This document shows positions 19,405 through 28,272 of a stretch of DNA of 64,000 nucleotides, one piece after another. This DNA is from JADCGM01 sp943368345 (GTDB taxonomy: Bacteria > Pseudomonadota > Alphaproteobacteria > Sphingomonadales > Sphingomonadaceae). The DNA lies in assembly GCA_943368345.1 (NCBI GenBank), contig CALRKY020000004.1:1-64000 (forward strand), written 5' to 3'. The notes under the pieces are model-generated. The model was not told the DNA's origin. It saw nothing but the letters and a program-made list of their open reading frames with translations, and ran no database searches. A program made the translations under genes and the position numbers. The first letter of the stretch is position 1; each line of letters opens with the position of its first letter.

Positions 19405-19434
19405 CGTCATCCTGACGAACGTCAGGATCTCCCG
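19405..19434. repeat. Palindromic intergenic repeat, copy 1
   Basis: ATCCTGACG-AA-CGTCAGGAT (19409-19428) is a perfect 9-bp inverted repeat just after the thiolase gene. The surrounding 30 bp match 24 of 30 positions with a second copy at 28178-28207. It may also act as a weak terminator, but no T-run follows. Confidence 0.6.
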
Positions 19435-19479
19435 AAACGGTTGCCCTCGTTCGGCAAGGTCCTGCCTTTCGTCAGGAAG

Positions 19480-21627
19480 ATGAGGGAGCTATGGAGAGGG
19501 GGAGTAGGCGGGAGACGGGCTTTGCGGGCGTGGATGTTTGGCGCGGCGGTGTTGGCTGCAGTATCGGGGGCAACCGCCATGGCGGCAGAGGATGACCCCA
19601 ATCTCTGGCTGGAGGAGGTGCAGGGTACCAAGGCCCTGACCCAGGTGAAAAGCTGGAACGCCGCCACCGCCAAGATTCTGGAAGCCGCACCGGGTTTCGC
19701 CAAATACCGGGAGCGCGGCCTCGCCGTTCTGAATGACAAGCGGCAGCTGGCCTATCCCGATGCGATCCAGCGCAGCAACGTCACCAATTTCTGGCAGGAT
19801 GCGACCAGCGTTCGCGGCCTGTGGCGGGTCTCTACTCTGCAGGCCTATGTCGCCGGGACGCCGGATTGGCGGACCCTGCTTGACCTTGATGCCCTGTCCA
19901 AGGCCGAGGGCAAAAACTGGGTCTGGAAGGGGGCGACCTGCCTGAAGCCGGACTATCAGCGCTGCCTGATCGGGCTGTCGGACGGCGGCAAGGATGCGCT
20001 GGAGCTGCGCGAATTCGATATGGAAACGGGCAAGTTCCTGGCCGGTGGCTTTGCGACACCGGCGGCCAAGACCTCGGCGGCCTGGCTCGACCGGGACCGG
20101 CTGCTGATCCAGTCCGACTTTGGCCCCGGCACCCTCACCGACAGCGGTTACGGGCGGCAGGTGAAATTGTGGAAACGCGGCACACCGCTGGCGGAGGCGA
20201 CATTGGTTGCCGAGGGAACGCAGGCCGATGTCGGCCTGACCCCGGCGGTCTATGTGGATTCGGGCCGGGCCTGGGGCGTCGTCCACCGCGCCATCAGCTT
20301 TTGGGAAACCGAGCTATCGCATCTGACCCCGGCTGGGGCACCAATACGCTCTCCGCTCCCGGTGACAGCGGAACTGCAGGATGTGCTCGGCGGGCGGGCT
20401 ATTGCGCTGCTTCATGGCGACTGGACCTATCTCGGCAAGCGCTGGCTCGCCGGTTCGGTCATCGCCTATCCGATTGATGCCGTGCTGCGCGGGGAACCGG
20501 CCAAGGTGGAAGCGGTCTATGTGCCGTCGTCAACCGAGGCGGTGGAGGAAATCAAGGCTAGCGCCAATGTCCTGTGGGTCAAGGTGCTGGACAATGTCGC
20601 GGGCAAATTGGTGTCGATCCGGCGCGGCCCGTACGGCTGGGTGTCCCGCAATGTCCCGCTGGCCCAGAATAGCGTCGTTCACCTGATTGAGGTTGGCGGC
20701 ACCCCTGACATGGCGTTTGTCGGGGTTGAGGGACTGACCCAGCCGGAGACGCTGTTCGCGGTCCAGCCAGAGGGTCGCCGCACCGAAATCGCCAGCCTGC
20801 CAGCCTATTTCGACGCGTCGAAGATGGAGGTGAGCCAGCGCTTTGCCAAATCCAAGGATGGAACCGAAATCCCCTATTTCGTCGTCCGGCCGGCGGGAAC
20901 CACCGGGCCGGTGCCGACACTTATGCATGCCTATGGCGGCTTCCGGGCGGCGACCAATCCAACCTACCTCAGCAAAAATCCATCCCGGCTCGGGCCGATG
21001 GCGCAATTCTGGGTGGAGGAGGGCGGCGCCTTCGTTCTGGCCAATATCCGGGGTGGCGGCGAATTCGGCCCGGCCTGGCATGAGAGTGTGCTGAAGGCGA
21101 ACCGGCAAAAGGTCTTTGACGATTTTCATGCCGTGTCGGAAGATTTGAAGAAAACCGGCGTCGCGTCAAAGCTCGGGGTTTCCGGGCGCTCCAACGGCGG
21201 GTTGCTGGTCGGCGTCGCCTATACCCAGCGGCCGGAGCTGTACGATGCAGTGTTGATGGGCGTGCCGCTCAGCGACATGAAACGGTACAATAAACTCCTC
21301 GCCGGGGCATCGTGGATGGGGGAATATGGCGACCCCGACAAGCCGGAGGAATGGGCCTATATCTCCAAATATTCGCCCTACCAGAATCTGGTCGCCGGGG
21401 CTGCCTATCCCAAAGTGATGATCTACACCTCCACCAAGGATGACCGGGTTCACCCCGGCCATGCCCGCAAGATGGCGGCGCGGATGGAGCAGCAGGGGCA
21501 TGGGTTTTACTATTTCGAGAATATCGAGGGTGGCCATGCCGGGACCGCCAACAAGACCGAGGATAGCTACCGGTCGGCGTTGATGATGGTCTACCTGAAC
21601 CGTGAACTGAAGGGTGTCGGCAAGTGA
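19480..21627 (+). CDS. Secreted prolyl oligopeptidase family serine peptidase (S9A)
   Basis: About 715 residues: signal peptide (hydrophobic MFGAAVLAAVSGATAMAAED), an N-terminal beta-propeller, and a C-terminal alpha/beta hydrolase. The catalytic serine is in SGRSNGGLL, the Asp in TSTKDDRVHPGH, and the His in EGGHAG. It is predicted to cleave short peptides after proline in the periplasm. The start is uncertain: ATG 19480 is used, and ATG 19534 would give a shorter signal peptide. The stop overlaps the start of the DUF885 gene (GTGA), so the two secreted hydrolases are coupled. Confidence 0.92.
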   Translation: MRELWRGGVGGRRALRAWMFGAAVLAAVSGATAMAAEDDPNLWLEEVQGTKALTQVKSWNAATAKILEAAPGFAKYRERGLAVLNDKRQLAYPDAIQRSNVTNFWQDATSVRGLWRVSTLQAYVAGTPDWRTLLDLDALSKAEGKNWVWKGATCLKPDYQRCLIGLSDGGKDALELREFDMETGKFLAGGFATPAAKTSAAWLDRDRLLIQSDFGPGTLTDSGYGRQVKLWKRGTPLAEATLVAEGTQADVGLTPAVYVDSGRAWGVVHRAISFWETELSHLTPAGAPIRSPLPVTAELQDVLGGRAIALLHGDWTYLGKRWLAGSVIAYPIDAVLRGEPAKVEAVYVPSSTEAVEEIKASANVLWVKVLDNVAGKLVSIRRGPYGWVSRNVPLAQNSVVHLIEVGGTPDMAFVGVEGLTQPETLFAVQPEGRRTEIASLPAYFDASKMEVSQRFAKSKDGTEIPYFVVRPAGTTGPVPTLMHAYGGFRAATNPTYLSKNPSRLGPMAQFWVEEGGAFVLANIRGGGEFGPAWHESVLKANRQKVFDDFHAVSEDLKKTGVASKLGVSGRSNGGLLVGVAYTQRPELYDAVLMGVPLSDMKRYNKLLAGASWMGEYGDPDKPEEWAYISKYSPYQNLVAGAAYPKVMIYTSTKDDRVHPGHARKMAARMEQQGHGFYYFENIEGGHAGTANKTEDSYRSALMMVYLNRELKGVGK

Positions 21628-23429
21628 CCGTGCGGCTGTTGCTGACCAGTGCGCTGCTGGCGCTCGCGGCCTGCCAGAGCGCGCCAGTGCGGCCCGTCGT
21701 GGGGATGAGTGCCGCAACCTCCGCCTCCCAGCGCGCTGCGGCCCTGTTTGCGGCCTCCGACGCCGCCAGTCAGCAGCGCAGCCCGCTCTATGCCCTGGCA
21801 CGCGGTGACCTCAGCAACGCCGGTCAGTTCGGTGACTATATCAGTGACCGCTATTTCGCCGCCGAACGGGCCGCTGCGGAGGGTGATCTGGCGGCGCTTG
21901 CGAAGATCGACCGCACCGCGCTCAGCACCGATGAACAGATTTCCTATGACGTGTTCAAATGGCAGCGCAGTACCGATTTGCGCGGGCTGCAGGGCGATTT
22001 GCTGCTGGTCGCCGCCGACCGGCCAATCGATCATTTCAACGGCCTGCATACCGGTTTTGCCGAGCTCAGCAGCGGGCAGGGGTCGGCACCCTATAAGACG
22101 GCTGCGGACTATGCGGCCGGGCTGAAGCGGCTTGACGGGTTCGTGGTCTATCTGACCCGCGCCGAAGCCCGGATGCGGCACGGACTGACAACCGGTGTCG
22201 TTCAGCCAAAGCTGGTCATGGCCAATGTGCTGGAACAGCTGGATGCGATGATCGACCCGGGGGTCGAGGCCAGCGCGTTCATGAAGCCGACAAACGCCTT
22301 TCCGGCGGACATTGCCGCAAAGGATCAAGCCCGGCTGCGCGCCGCCTATGCCAAGGCGGTTGGTACCAAGGTCTTGCCCGCCCTGACCCGGCTGCGCGCC
22401 TTCATCCGTGCGGACTATCTGCCCAAATCCCGCGACAGCGTTGGTCTGCTCGACATGCCCGGCGGGCCGCTGCTCTATGCCTATCTGGTGCAGCGGGAGA
22501 CGACGACGGACATGACGCCGGACGCCATCCACGGCCTCGGCCTGTCGGAGGTGGCACGTATCCAGGCCGAAATGTCAGGGGTGATGAAGCAGGTCGGTTT
22601 CAAGGGAAGTTTGCGTGAATTTTTCGACTATATCCGCACCGATCCGCGCTTCAAGCCAACCTCCCGCGCCGCGTTGCAGGATGGCTATTATTCCATCGGC
22701 AAAGCAGTCGATGCCAATATTCGGCAGTTGTTTGAAACCCTGCCCAAAACCGCGTTGCGGATTGAGCCGGTTCCAGCCCTGACCGAAAAAGGTGCGGCGC
22801 GCGGGTCCTATAGCAGCGGCTCGGCGGATGGCGCGCGACCGGGAACCTTCTATTTCAACGCCTATGACCTGCCGTCCCGGACCACCCCGGCGATGACGAC
22901 GCTTTATCTGCACGAAGGCGCACCGGGGCATCATTTCCAGATCAGCCTGGCCCAAGAAAATACCTCGCTGCCCGCGTTCCAGCGCTTTGGCGGCAACACC
23001 GCCTATGTCGAAGGCTGGGGGCTCTATGCCGAAACGCTCGGCAAGGAATTGGGTGTCCTTGACGATCCCTACCAATATTTCGGCTATCTCGATTCGCAGC
23101 TGTTCCGGGCCATTCGGCTGGTGGTCGATACCGGCATCCATGCCAAGGGTTGGACCCGTGATCAGTCGATCCAATATATTCTCGACAACAGCTCGCGGGG
23201 CCGGTCGAACGCCACGGCGGAAACCGAACGCTATATCGCCAATCCGGGGCAGGCGCTCAGCTACAAGATTGGCGCGCTGAAGATCCGGCAATTGCGCAGC
23301 AGGGCGGAGATTGTGCTGGGGCCAAAATTCAGCCCGCCCGCCTTTCACACCCAGATACTCGGCTCCGGCGCGCTGCCGCTCGCGGTGCTGGAGGCAAAAA
23401 TCGACCGCTGGATTGCCAGCCAGCGATGA
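21624..23429 (+). CDS. DUF885 family lipoprotein, putative metallo-carboxypeptidase-like
   Basis: 601 residues. A lipobox (LLALAAC, Cys at about 17) makes it an outer- or inner-membrane lipoprotein. The DUF885 body carries the zinc-type motif LHEGAPGHHFQ, and EGWGLYAE downstream supplies a likely third ligand. Members behave as peptidases, but the substrate here is unknown. The start is GTG in a GTGA overlap with the prolyl oligopeptidase gene. Its own stop overlaps nadC (ATGA). The two secreted hydrolases look like a peptide-scavenging pair. Confidence 0.9.
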   Translation: MTVRLLLTSALLALAACQSAPVRPVVGMSAATSASQRAAALFAASDAASQQRSPLYALARGDLSNAGQFGDYISDRYFAAERAAAEGDLAALAKIDRTALSTDEQISYDVFKWQRSTDLRGLQGDLLLVAADRPIDHFNGLHTGFAELSSGQGSAPYKTAADYAAGLKRLDGFVVYLTRAEARMRHGLTTGVVQPKLVMANVLEQLDAMIDPGVEASAFMKPTNAFPADIAAKDQARLRAAYAKAVGTKVLPALTRLRAFIRADYLPKSRDSVGLLDMPGGPLLYAYLVQRETTTDMTPDAIHGLGLSEVARIQAEMSGVMKQVGFKGSLREFFDYIRTDPRFKPTSRAALQDGYYSIGKAVDANIRQLFETLPKTALRIEPVPALTEKGAARGSYSSGSADGARPGTFYFNAYDLPSRTTPAMTTLYLHEGAPGHHFQISLAQENTSLPAFQRFGGNTAYVEGWGLYAETLGKELGVLDDPYQYFGYLDSQLFRAIRLVVDTGIHAKGWTRDQSIQYILDNSSRGRSNATAETERYIANPGQALSYKIGALKIRQLRSRAEIVLGPKFSPPAFHTQILGSGALPLAVLEAKIDRWIASQR

Positions 23430-24259
23430 TAGCGGGCTTCGATCTGGACGCATTTGTGCAGTCCACATTGGCGGAGGATCTGGGCAGCGGCGGCGATGTC
23501 ACGTCGCAGGCCGTGATCCCGGGTGATGCACGGCTGGCTGCCGAAATGGCCAGCCGTGATGCGGTGACGGTCGCAGGGCTTGAGATTGGCGCGGCGTTTT
23601 TCCGGGCGCTGGACCCTACGGCGGCGATTACGATGTTTATGTCGGACGGTGACCGGGCCTCGGCAGGCACGGCGCTGATGCGCATTGTCGGCAACGCCCG
23701 GGCGCTGCTGACAGCGGAGCGTTCGGCCCTCAACACCGTCCAGCATTTGACCGGCATCGCGACGATGACCCGGGCCTATGCCGACGCGATTACCGGGACT
23801 GGCTGTATTCTGCTCGACACCCGCAAGACGCTCCCGGGCCTCCGGGTGATCGAGAAATATGCGACGCGGATGGGCGGGGCGCAAAACCACCGCATGCGGC
23901 TCGATGACGGGGTGCTGATCAAGGACAATCATGTCGCGGTGGCCGGCGGGGTTGCGGAGGCGGTCCGAGCCGCCAAGGCTGCGGGACTGCGCTTGCCGGT
24001 GCAGGTGGAGGTCGACCGGATTGATCAGATCGAACCGGCGTTGGCAGCAGGGGCAGACCGCCTGCTGCTCGACAACATGCCGCCGCCCGTGCTGCGGGAG
24101 GCTGTGGCCTTGATCGCTGGCCGGGTCCCGACCGAGGCGTCCGGTGGGGTCAATCTGGCAACCATTCGCACCATCGCCGAAACCGGAGTGACCTATGTTT
24201 CAGTCGGCAGGCTCACCCAAAGCGCCCCGGCGGCGGATATCGGGCTGGATTATGCCTAG
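23426..24259 (+). CDS. nadC: Nicotinate-nucleotide diphosphorylase (carboxylating)
   Basis: 277-residue quinolinate phosphoribosyltransferase of de novo NAD synthesis. LDTRKTLPGLR and GGAQNHRMRLDDGVLIKDNH carry the Arg, His and Lys residues that bind quinolinate and PRPP. EASGGVNL and SVGRLTQSAP are also family signatures. ATGA overlap with the DUF885 gene makes it the last gene of a three-gene run with unrelated partners. nadA and nadB are not in the window. It shares its stop (CTAG) with the convergent DUF4112 gene. Confidence 0.96.
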   Translation: MIAGFDLDAFVQSTLAEDLGSGGDVTSQAVIPGDARLAAEMASRDAVTVAGLEIGAAFFRALDPTAAITMFMSDGDRASAGTALMRIVGNARALLTAERSALNTVQHLTGIATMTRAYADAITGTGCILLDTRKTLPGLRVIEKYATRMGGAQNHRMRLDDGVLIKDNHVAVAGGVAEAVRAAKAAGLRLPVQVEVDRIDQIEPALAAGADRLLLDNMPPPVLREAVALIAGRVPTEASGGVNLATIRTIAETGVTYVSVGRLTQSAPAADIGLDYA

Positions 24260-24687
24260 CGGCGATTGACCTGCCCCTCGACAACGATGCTGCCGGGATG
24301 ATGTTTGTCGAGATGGCGTTTGATGATCCGCAGATTGCGGCTGTTTGACCGGAAAAAAAAGTCCGGGATCGCGCCAATCAGCGGGATGGCGCCGAGCACG
24401 AAATCGACACCGACATTGCCGCCCATCCGCGCAATCTGCCAGTTCGACATGCCGAGATTGCGCGCTTCCCACACCATCCACGACCCGAGTATCGAGGCAG
24501 TGGCCGGGCCGATCACCGGGATCAGATCGAGCAGCACATCCAGTCCGACCTGCCGGTTGATGCCAGGCACGACAAACATCCGCTCCAGCAATTTCTCCAT
24601 CGTCTCAACCCGGGTACGGACGGCCTGGGGATCACGGGACAGGTGCGCAGTGGCACGGTCAAAAACATTCGGGTCAATCGCCATCAA
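24256..24687 (-). CDS. DUF4112 family membrane protein
   Basis: 143 residues. The core LLDLIPVIGPATASILGSW and GAIPLIGAIPDFFFRSN are the two hydrophobic repeats typical of DUF4112. The tail is basic. Function is unknown. Start codons at 24687 and 24684 are equivalent (MM). The stop overlaps that of nadC on the opposite strand in the tetramer CTAG. Confidence 0.85.
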   Translation of the reverse strand: MMAIDPNVFDRATAHLSRDPQAVRTRVETMEKLLERMFVVPGINRQVGLDVLLDLIPVIGPATASILGSWMVWEARNLGMSNWQIARMGGNVGVDFVLGAIPLIGAIPDFFFRSNSRNLRIIKRHLDKHHPGSIVVEGQVNRR

Positions 24688-24764
24688 CCGCAGATGGGGC
24701 GGCGAACCCCGTCCTGCAATGTCAACGCCGGTTCACACGTCGAAACCCAAGCGATCGATCTGCC

Positions 24765-25982
24765 CTAAAGCGGCTTCTCCGCGTTAAACGGGGTTTCCTT
24801 GGGTGGTCGCAAATCCCCGGGGAGGCCGAGCACCCGTTCGGCGATGATGTTGCGCAGGATTTCGTCGGTGCCGCCAGCGATGCGCAGGCCCGGCGCCCAC
24901 ATATAGGCCCCCTGCAGCCGTTGCAGGTCGGGATGAGCGCCATCGGTCAGGAACCCGGCGCTTTCGCCCATGTCCATGGCAAAGGCCGCCATGTCCTGCA
25001 TGCTCTTGGCGACAACCACCTTGGCAATCGACTGTTCCGGCCCCGGCATTTGGCCGCGCGACAGTGCCGACAGCGCCCGCATCTGGGTTAGCTTCACGCC
25101 TTCGTCGTTCAAATAAACCTCGGCAATCCGGTTGCGAACCGAGGTTGATTCAATCGCCGGGCCCATTTCCGTTTCGATGCTGCGCGCCAGCCGGATCAGC
25201 ATGTTATAATCCGGCGACCCCTTGGGCTTGCCGCCCACCGCCAGCCGCTCGTGCATCAGCGTGGTGAGCGCCACCTTCCAGCCATTGCCTTCGTCACCCA
25301 GCCGCCAGGCATCGGGGACGCGGACGTCGGTGAAGAACACCTCGTTGAAGTCGCTGCCACCCGACATTTGCTTCAGCGGACGTGCCTCCACCCCGGCACT
25401 GCGCATATCGACGATGAACATCGTCAAACCCTTGTGCTTGGGTACGCCCGGGTCGGTGCGGCAGACGATGATGCCATAGTCGGAGAGGTGGGCGTTGGTG
25501 GTCCACACCTTTTGACCGTTGATGATCCAGTCGCTGCCGTCCTTCACGGCGCGGGTCCGGATGCCGGCAAGGTCAGAACCTGCGGCTGGTTCGGAGAATA
25601 GCTGGCACCAGATTTCCTCCCCCTCCAACGCCTTGGGGACATAGCGCTGCGTCACCTCGGCGGAGCCGTGGGTGAACACGGTCGGAATGCACATGCCAAG
25701 GCCGATGGCATACAGCCCGGTCGGGGCGGGGGTCTTCCCCTCCTCCTGATTGAAGATGATCGACTGCATCGGACCGAGGCCCTGACCGCCCATGGCCTTT
25801 GGCCACGTCAGGCCGGTGTAACCGGCGTGATATTTGGTCTTCTGCCAATCCTTGGCGCGGGCAACGAACTCGTCGTTGTTCGCCGGGTCCGGCAGGCCCT
25901 TGTACTTTGCAGTGTTGGCGGTCAGCCAGTCGCGCACCTTGGCCCGGTATTCGGCTTCTGCGGGCGTGTCATTGAAGTCCAT
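24765..25982 (-). CDS. Acyl-CoA dehydrogenase family protein, likely subunit of a heteromeric enzyme
   Basis: 405-residue flavoprotein with the three ACAD domains. Motifs are QLFSEPAAGSDLAGI (FAD/substrate loop), NGQKVWTTNAH, and LRIAGGTDEILRN near the C-terminus. In homomeric ACADs the last motif usually has the catalytic Glu (as in YEGT); here it is Gly. That fits the catalytically silent partner of an alpha2beta2 enzyme, as in FadE-type steroid side-chain dehydrogenases. The partner would be the ACAD gene 11 bp upstream. Substrate unknown. Confidence 0.9.
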   Translation of the reverse strand: MDFNDTPAEAEYRAKVRDWLTANTAKYKGLPDPANNDEFVARAKDWQKTKYHAGYTGLTWPKAMGGQGLGPMQSIIFNQEEGKTPAPTGLYAIGLGMCIPTVFTHGSAEVTQRYVPKALEGEEIWCQLFSEPAAGSDLAGIRTRAVKDGSDWIINGQKVWTTNAHLSDYGIIVCRTDPGVPKHKGLTMFIVDMRSAGVEARPLKQMSGGSDFNEVFFTDVRVPDAWRLGDEGNGWKVALTTLMHERLAVGGKPKGSPDYNMLIRLARSIETEMGPAIESTSVRNRIAEVYLNDEGVKLTQMRALSALSRGQMPGPEQSIAKVVVAKSMQDMAAFAMDMGESAGFLTDGAHPDLQRLQGAYMWAPGLRIAGGTDEILRNIIAERVLGLPGDLRPPKETPFNAEKPL

Positions 25983-25993
25983 ATCGTGTCTCC

Positions 25994-27097
25994 TCAGGCC
26001 GCGCGGGCATTGCGTTGTTCAAGCGCCCGGACGAGCCGGTCGGCCCACCAGGCGCGGGAGCCGAGCGAGAAGGCCAACTGGCGGTTGCGGCGATAGTAAA
26101 ATTGGCAGTCGCTTTCCCAGGTGAATCCGATGCCGCCGTGGAGCTGCAAATTCTCCTCGGCACAGAATTTTACCGCATCAAGGGCGGAAACCCGGGCGGC
26201 GGCGGCGGCTTGCGCCAGTTCCGGTGCGTTGGTTGCCATGGCCCAGGCCCCGTACAGCGCATGGGCGCGGGCCAGTTCGAGCTTCACATACATGTCGGCG
26301 CATTTGTGCTTCACGCCCTGATAGCGGCCGATCCGCTGCCCGAACGCGACGCGGTCCTTGGCATAGGCGACTGCGGTTTCCATCGCGACGGATCCGGTCC
26401 CAATGGCTTCCCAGGCGCTCAGCACCGCCAACCGGTCGAGGATGGTGTGGAAGGCGCTGTTGTCACCAAGCGGTTCCGCGGCGGCTCCGGTCAGCGTCAG
26501 CTTGCCGTGGCGGCGGACCAGATCGAGCGTGGTGGCTGCTTCGACAGCAACCCCAGCGGATTTGAGATCGACGATATGAAATGCCGGACCGTCCTCACCC
26601 GCTGCGGACACAATCGCGATGTCGGCGGCCAAAAGGTCCGGAATGGGGGTTTTGGTACCGGTCAGTTTGCCTCCGCTGGCCTGGGTTTTGGGGTCGGAAC
26701 CCGGACTGCCAGTATCGCCTTCTGCCCAGCCGATGGTCGCGGTGATGGAGCCGTCCGCGATTCCCGGCAGATAGTTTGCCTGCTGCGCCTCGGTTCCGGC
26801 GCTCAGCAACGCCTCTGTCGCTGCCAGCGTCGACAGGAACGGCACCGGGGCGAGACTGCGTCCCACCTCCTCGGCCAGCACACAGGCTTCCTCTGCGGTG
26901 AGGCCAAGCCCGCCATGTGCTTCGGGCACCCGGGCGGCGGTCCAGCCAAGATCGACGATGGCCTTCCACAAGTCGGCATCAAAGGCTGTCGTGCCGTTCA
27001 TGGATTTGCGGGCGACGAGCGGACCAGCGCGTTCCTCAAGGAAGCGGCGGGCCTGATCCCGCAAGGCTTTTGCGTCGTCTGAAAAATCGAAGTTCAT
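25994..27097 (-). CDS. Acyl-CoA dehydrogenase family protein, second subunit
   Basis: 367-residue ACAD with a compact middle domain. The C-terminal region has QLHGGIGFTWESDCQFYYRR, where the Glu and Arg residues match the active-site and FAD-contact segment. It is transcribed just ahead of the 405-residue ACAD with 11 bp between them, so they probably form one heterotetramer. No CoA ligase or hydratase lies alongside, so the acyl substrate cannot be named. Confidence 0.9.
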   Translation of the reverse strand: MNFDFSDDAKALRDQARRFLEERAGPLVARKSMNGTTAFDADLWKAIVDLGWTAARVPEAHGGLGLTAEEACVLAEEVGRSLAPVPFLSTLAATEALLSAGTEAQQANYLPGIADGSITATIGWAEGDTGSPGSDPKTQASGGKLTGTKTPIPDLLAADIAIVSAAGEDGPAFHIVDLKSAGVAVEAATTLDLVRRHGKLTLTGAAAEPLGDNSAFHTILDRLAVLSAWEAIGTGSVAMETAVAYAKDRVAFGQRIGRYQGVKHKCADMYVKLELARAHALYGAWAMATNAPELAQAAAAARVSALDAVKFCAEENLQLHGGIGFTWESDCQFYYRRNRQLAFSLGSRAWWADRLVRALEQRNARAA

Positions 27098-27184
27098 CGG
27101 GCCTCCCGGGGGCTGTGATGCCCATGTACATGCGGCCTGTCCCGCCGCTGTTCAAGCGGGTCTGGGGTGCGGCTATCACCTCCG

Positions 27185-27940
27185 CTAGTCGGGGCGCAGC
27201 GACAATGTCGGGACAAGTGCGCGCATGTCGATGCCCATCGACACCTGCGGATTGGAGGGTGGGGACACGCGCTCCCGCTTCTCCCGGGCGCTGACGCAGC
27301 TTGTCGCGCCTGCCGCGAGCGCCGCCAGATCGGCGACCTTTGGCAGCACCGAAATCAGGCAGTCGTCGAAATAGGGATAGCGCTCATTGACCCCGCATCC
27401 AAACGAGCTGCGGTCCTTGCTGGCGGCAGTCAGGATCAACCGGTTGCCGGCCTCCAGCTCCGGAATGAACATGCCCGAAAAGCAGGCGGACACGATAACG
27501 ACGGTCGGGCGCAGGGAGCAGGTGAGATCGAGCATCAGGTCAAGGTCGGCAGGCTTCAGGACATTTTTGTGCCCAAGGACCAGAAACCCGTCCGGGGAGC
27601 CGTGCGAGGTGACGTAGAACAGGCAGCCGCCCCGGGTTTTGCTGGCGATATCGCTCATCGCGCTATTCAGCAGGCCAGCGTTGGTTTCCAGCACCCCCGG
27701 CGTGTAGGGATCGGGGGAGAACTGGCGGATATTCTCCGGACGGAACCCGGCCCTGACCAGCGCGGCGGCCATGTCGCGGCGGGCATTTTCAAAGGCGTCG
27801 GTAGCCTGGCCGTCAGCGGCGCGCCAATCCCCTGCGACAACCGCTGCCGCCCAGGTGCCGAATGACGCCGGGTCCGCCCGCAGCGGCGCAGGGCCGACAA
27901 GCACAATCGCCAGCAGCAGGGAGAAAAGTGCGCGCACCAC
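27185..27940 (-). CDS. Secreted C13 (legumain-like) cysteine peptidase
   Basis: 251 residues beginning with a signal peptide (ALFSLLLAIVLVGPAPLRA). The caspase-like fold shows the dyad H113 in YVTSHGSPDG and C153 in VVIVSACFSGMF, the order expected for clan CD family C13. Legumains cleave after Asn; bacterial members have no well-defined substrate. I choose GTG 27940, four bases after the DUF1192 stop; an ATG at 27994 would overlap DUF1192 by 50 bp and put a Pro-rich stretch before the signal. A secreted caspase-fold peptidase is unusual among its metabolic neighbours. Confidence 0.88.
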   Translation of the reverse strand: MVRALFSLLLAIVLVGPAPLRADPASFGTWAAAVVAGDWRAADGQATDAFENARRDMAAALVRAGFRPENIRQFSPDPYTPGVLETNAGLLNSAMSDIASKTRGGCLFYVTSHGSPDGFLVLGHKNVLKPADLDLMLDLTCSLRPTVVIVSACFSGMFIPELEAGNRLILTAASKDRSSFGCGVNERYPYFDDCLISVLPKVADLAALAAGATSCVSAREKRERVSPPSNPQVSMGIDMRALVPTLSLRPD

Positions 27941-27944
27941 CGCG

Positions 27945-28145
27945 TCAGCGACCCCGGAACAGTGCGTCGGCGGCGGAGCGGAAATTGCGGGCACCGTTCA
28001 ATTTGGTGCGGGTCCGTTCAACCTCGGCCTCCAGCAGCCCGATACGCTCCTCCAGCTCGGCGACCGACAGCGGATCAAGGTCCTGCCGGGACAGGCTGTT
28101 CAGGGCATCGTCCTTCCGGCGCGGCGCGAGATCATCAAGGTCCAT
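27945..28145 (-). CDS. DUF1192 family small coiled-coil protein
   Basis: 66 residues. MDLDDLAPRRKDDAL, DLDPLSVAELEERI and a C-terminal SAADALFR match DUF1192, a short alphaproteobacterial family. The middle (LSVAELEERIGLLEAEVERTR would be the heptad region) is predicted coiled coil. Function unknown. It lies directly upstream of the C13 peptidase gene with a 4-base gap, so both probably share a transcript. Confidence 0.85.
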   Translation of the reverse strand: MDLDDLAPRRKDDALNSLSRQDLDPLSVAELEERIGLLEAEVERTRTKLNGARNFRSAADALFRGR

Positions 28146-28177
28146 GTCAGTCCTCCCGCCAGCAATCTAACCACAAT

Positions 28178-28207
28178 CGTCCTGCTGACGAAAGTCGGCA
28201 TCTCCGG
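28178..28207. repeat. Palindromic intergenic repeat, copy 2
   Basis: This 30-bp stretch, in the gap between DUF1192 and the quinone oxidoreductase gene, matches copy 1 (19405-19434) at 24 of 30 positions, including the core CTGACGAA and the run ATCTCC. Nearby CGAAAGTC and GACTTTCG form a looser inverted repeat. Confidence 0.5.
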
Positions 28208-28272
28208 CTGACGGGTCCTGACTTTCGCCGGGTTGGCAGGGGCGCTAGAGAGGCCGTCCAAAGGGGACCCGC

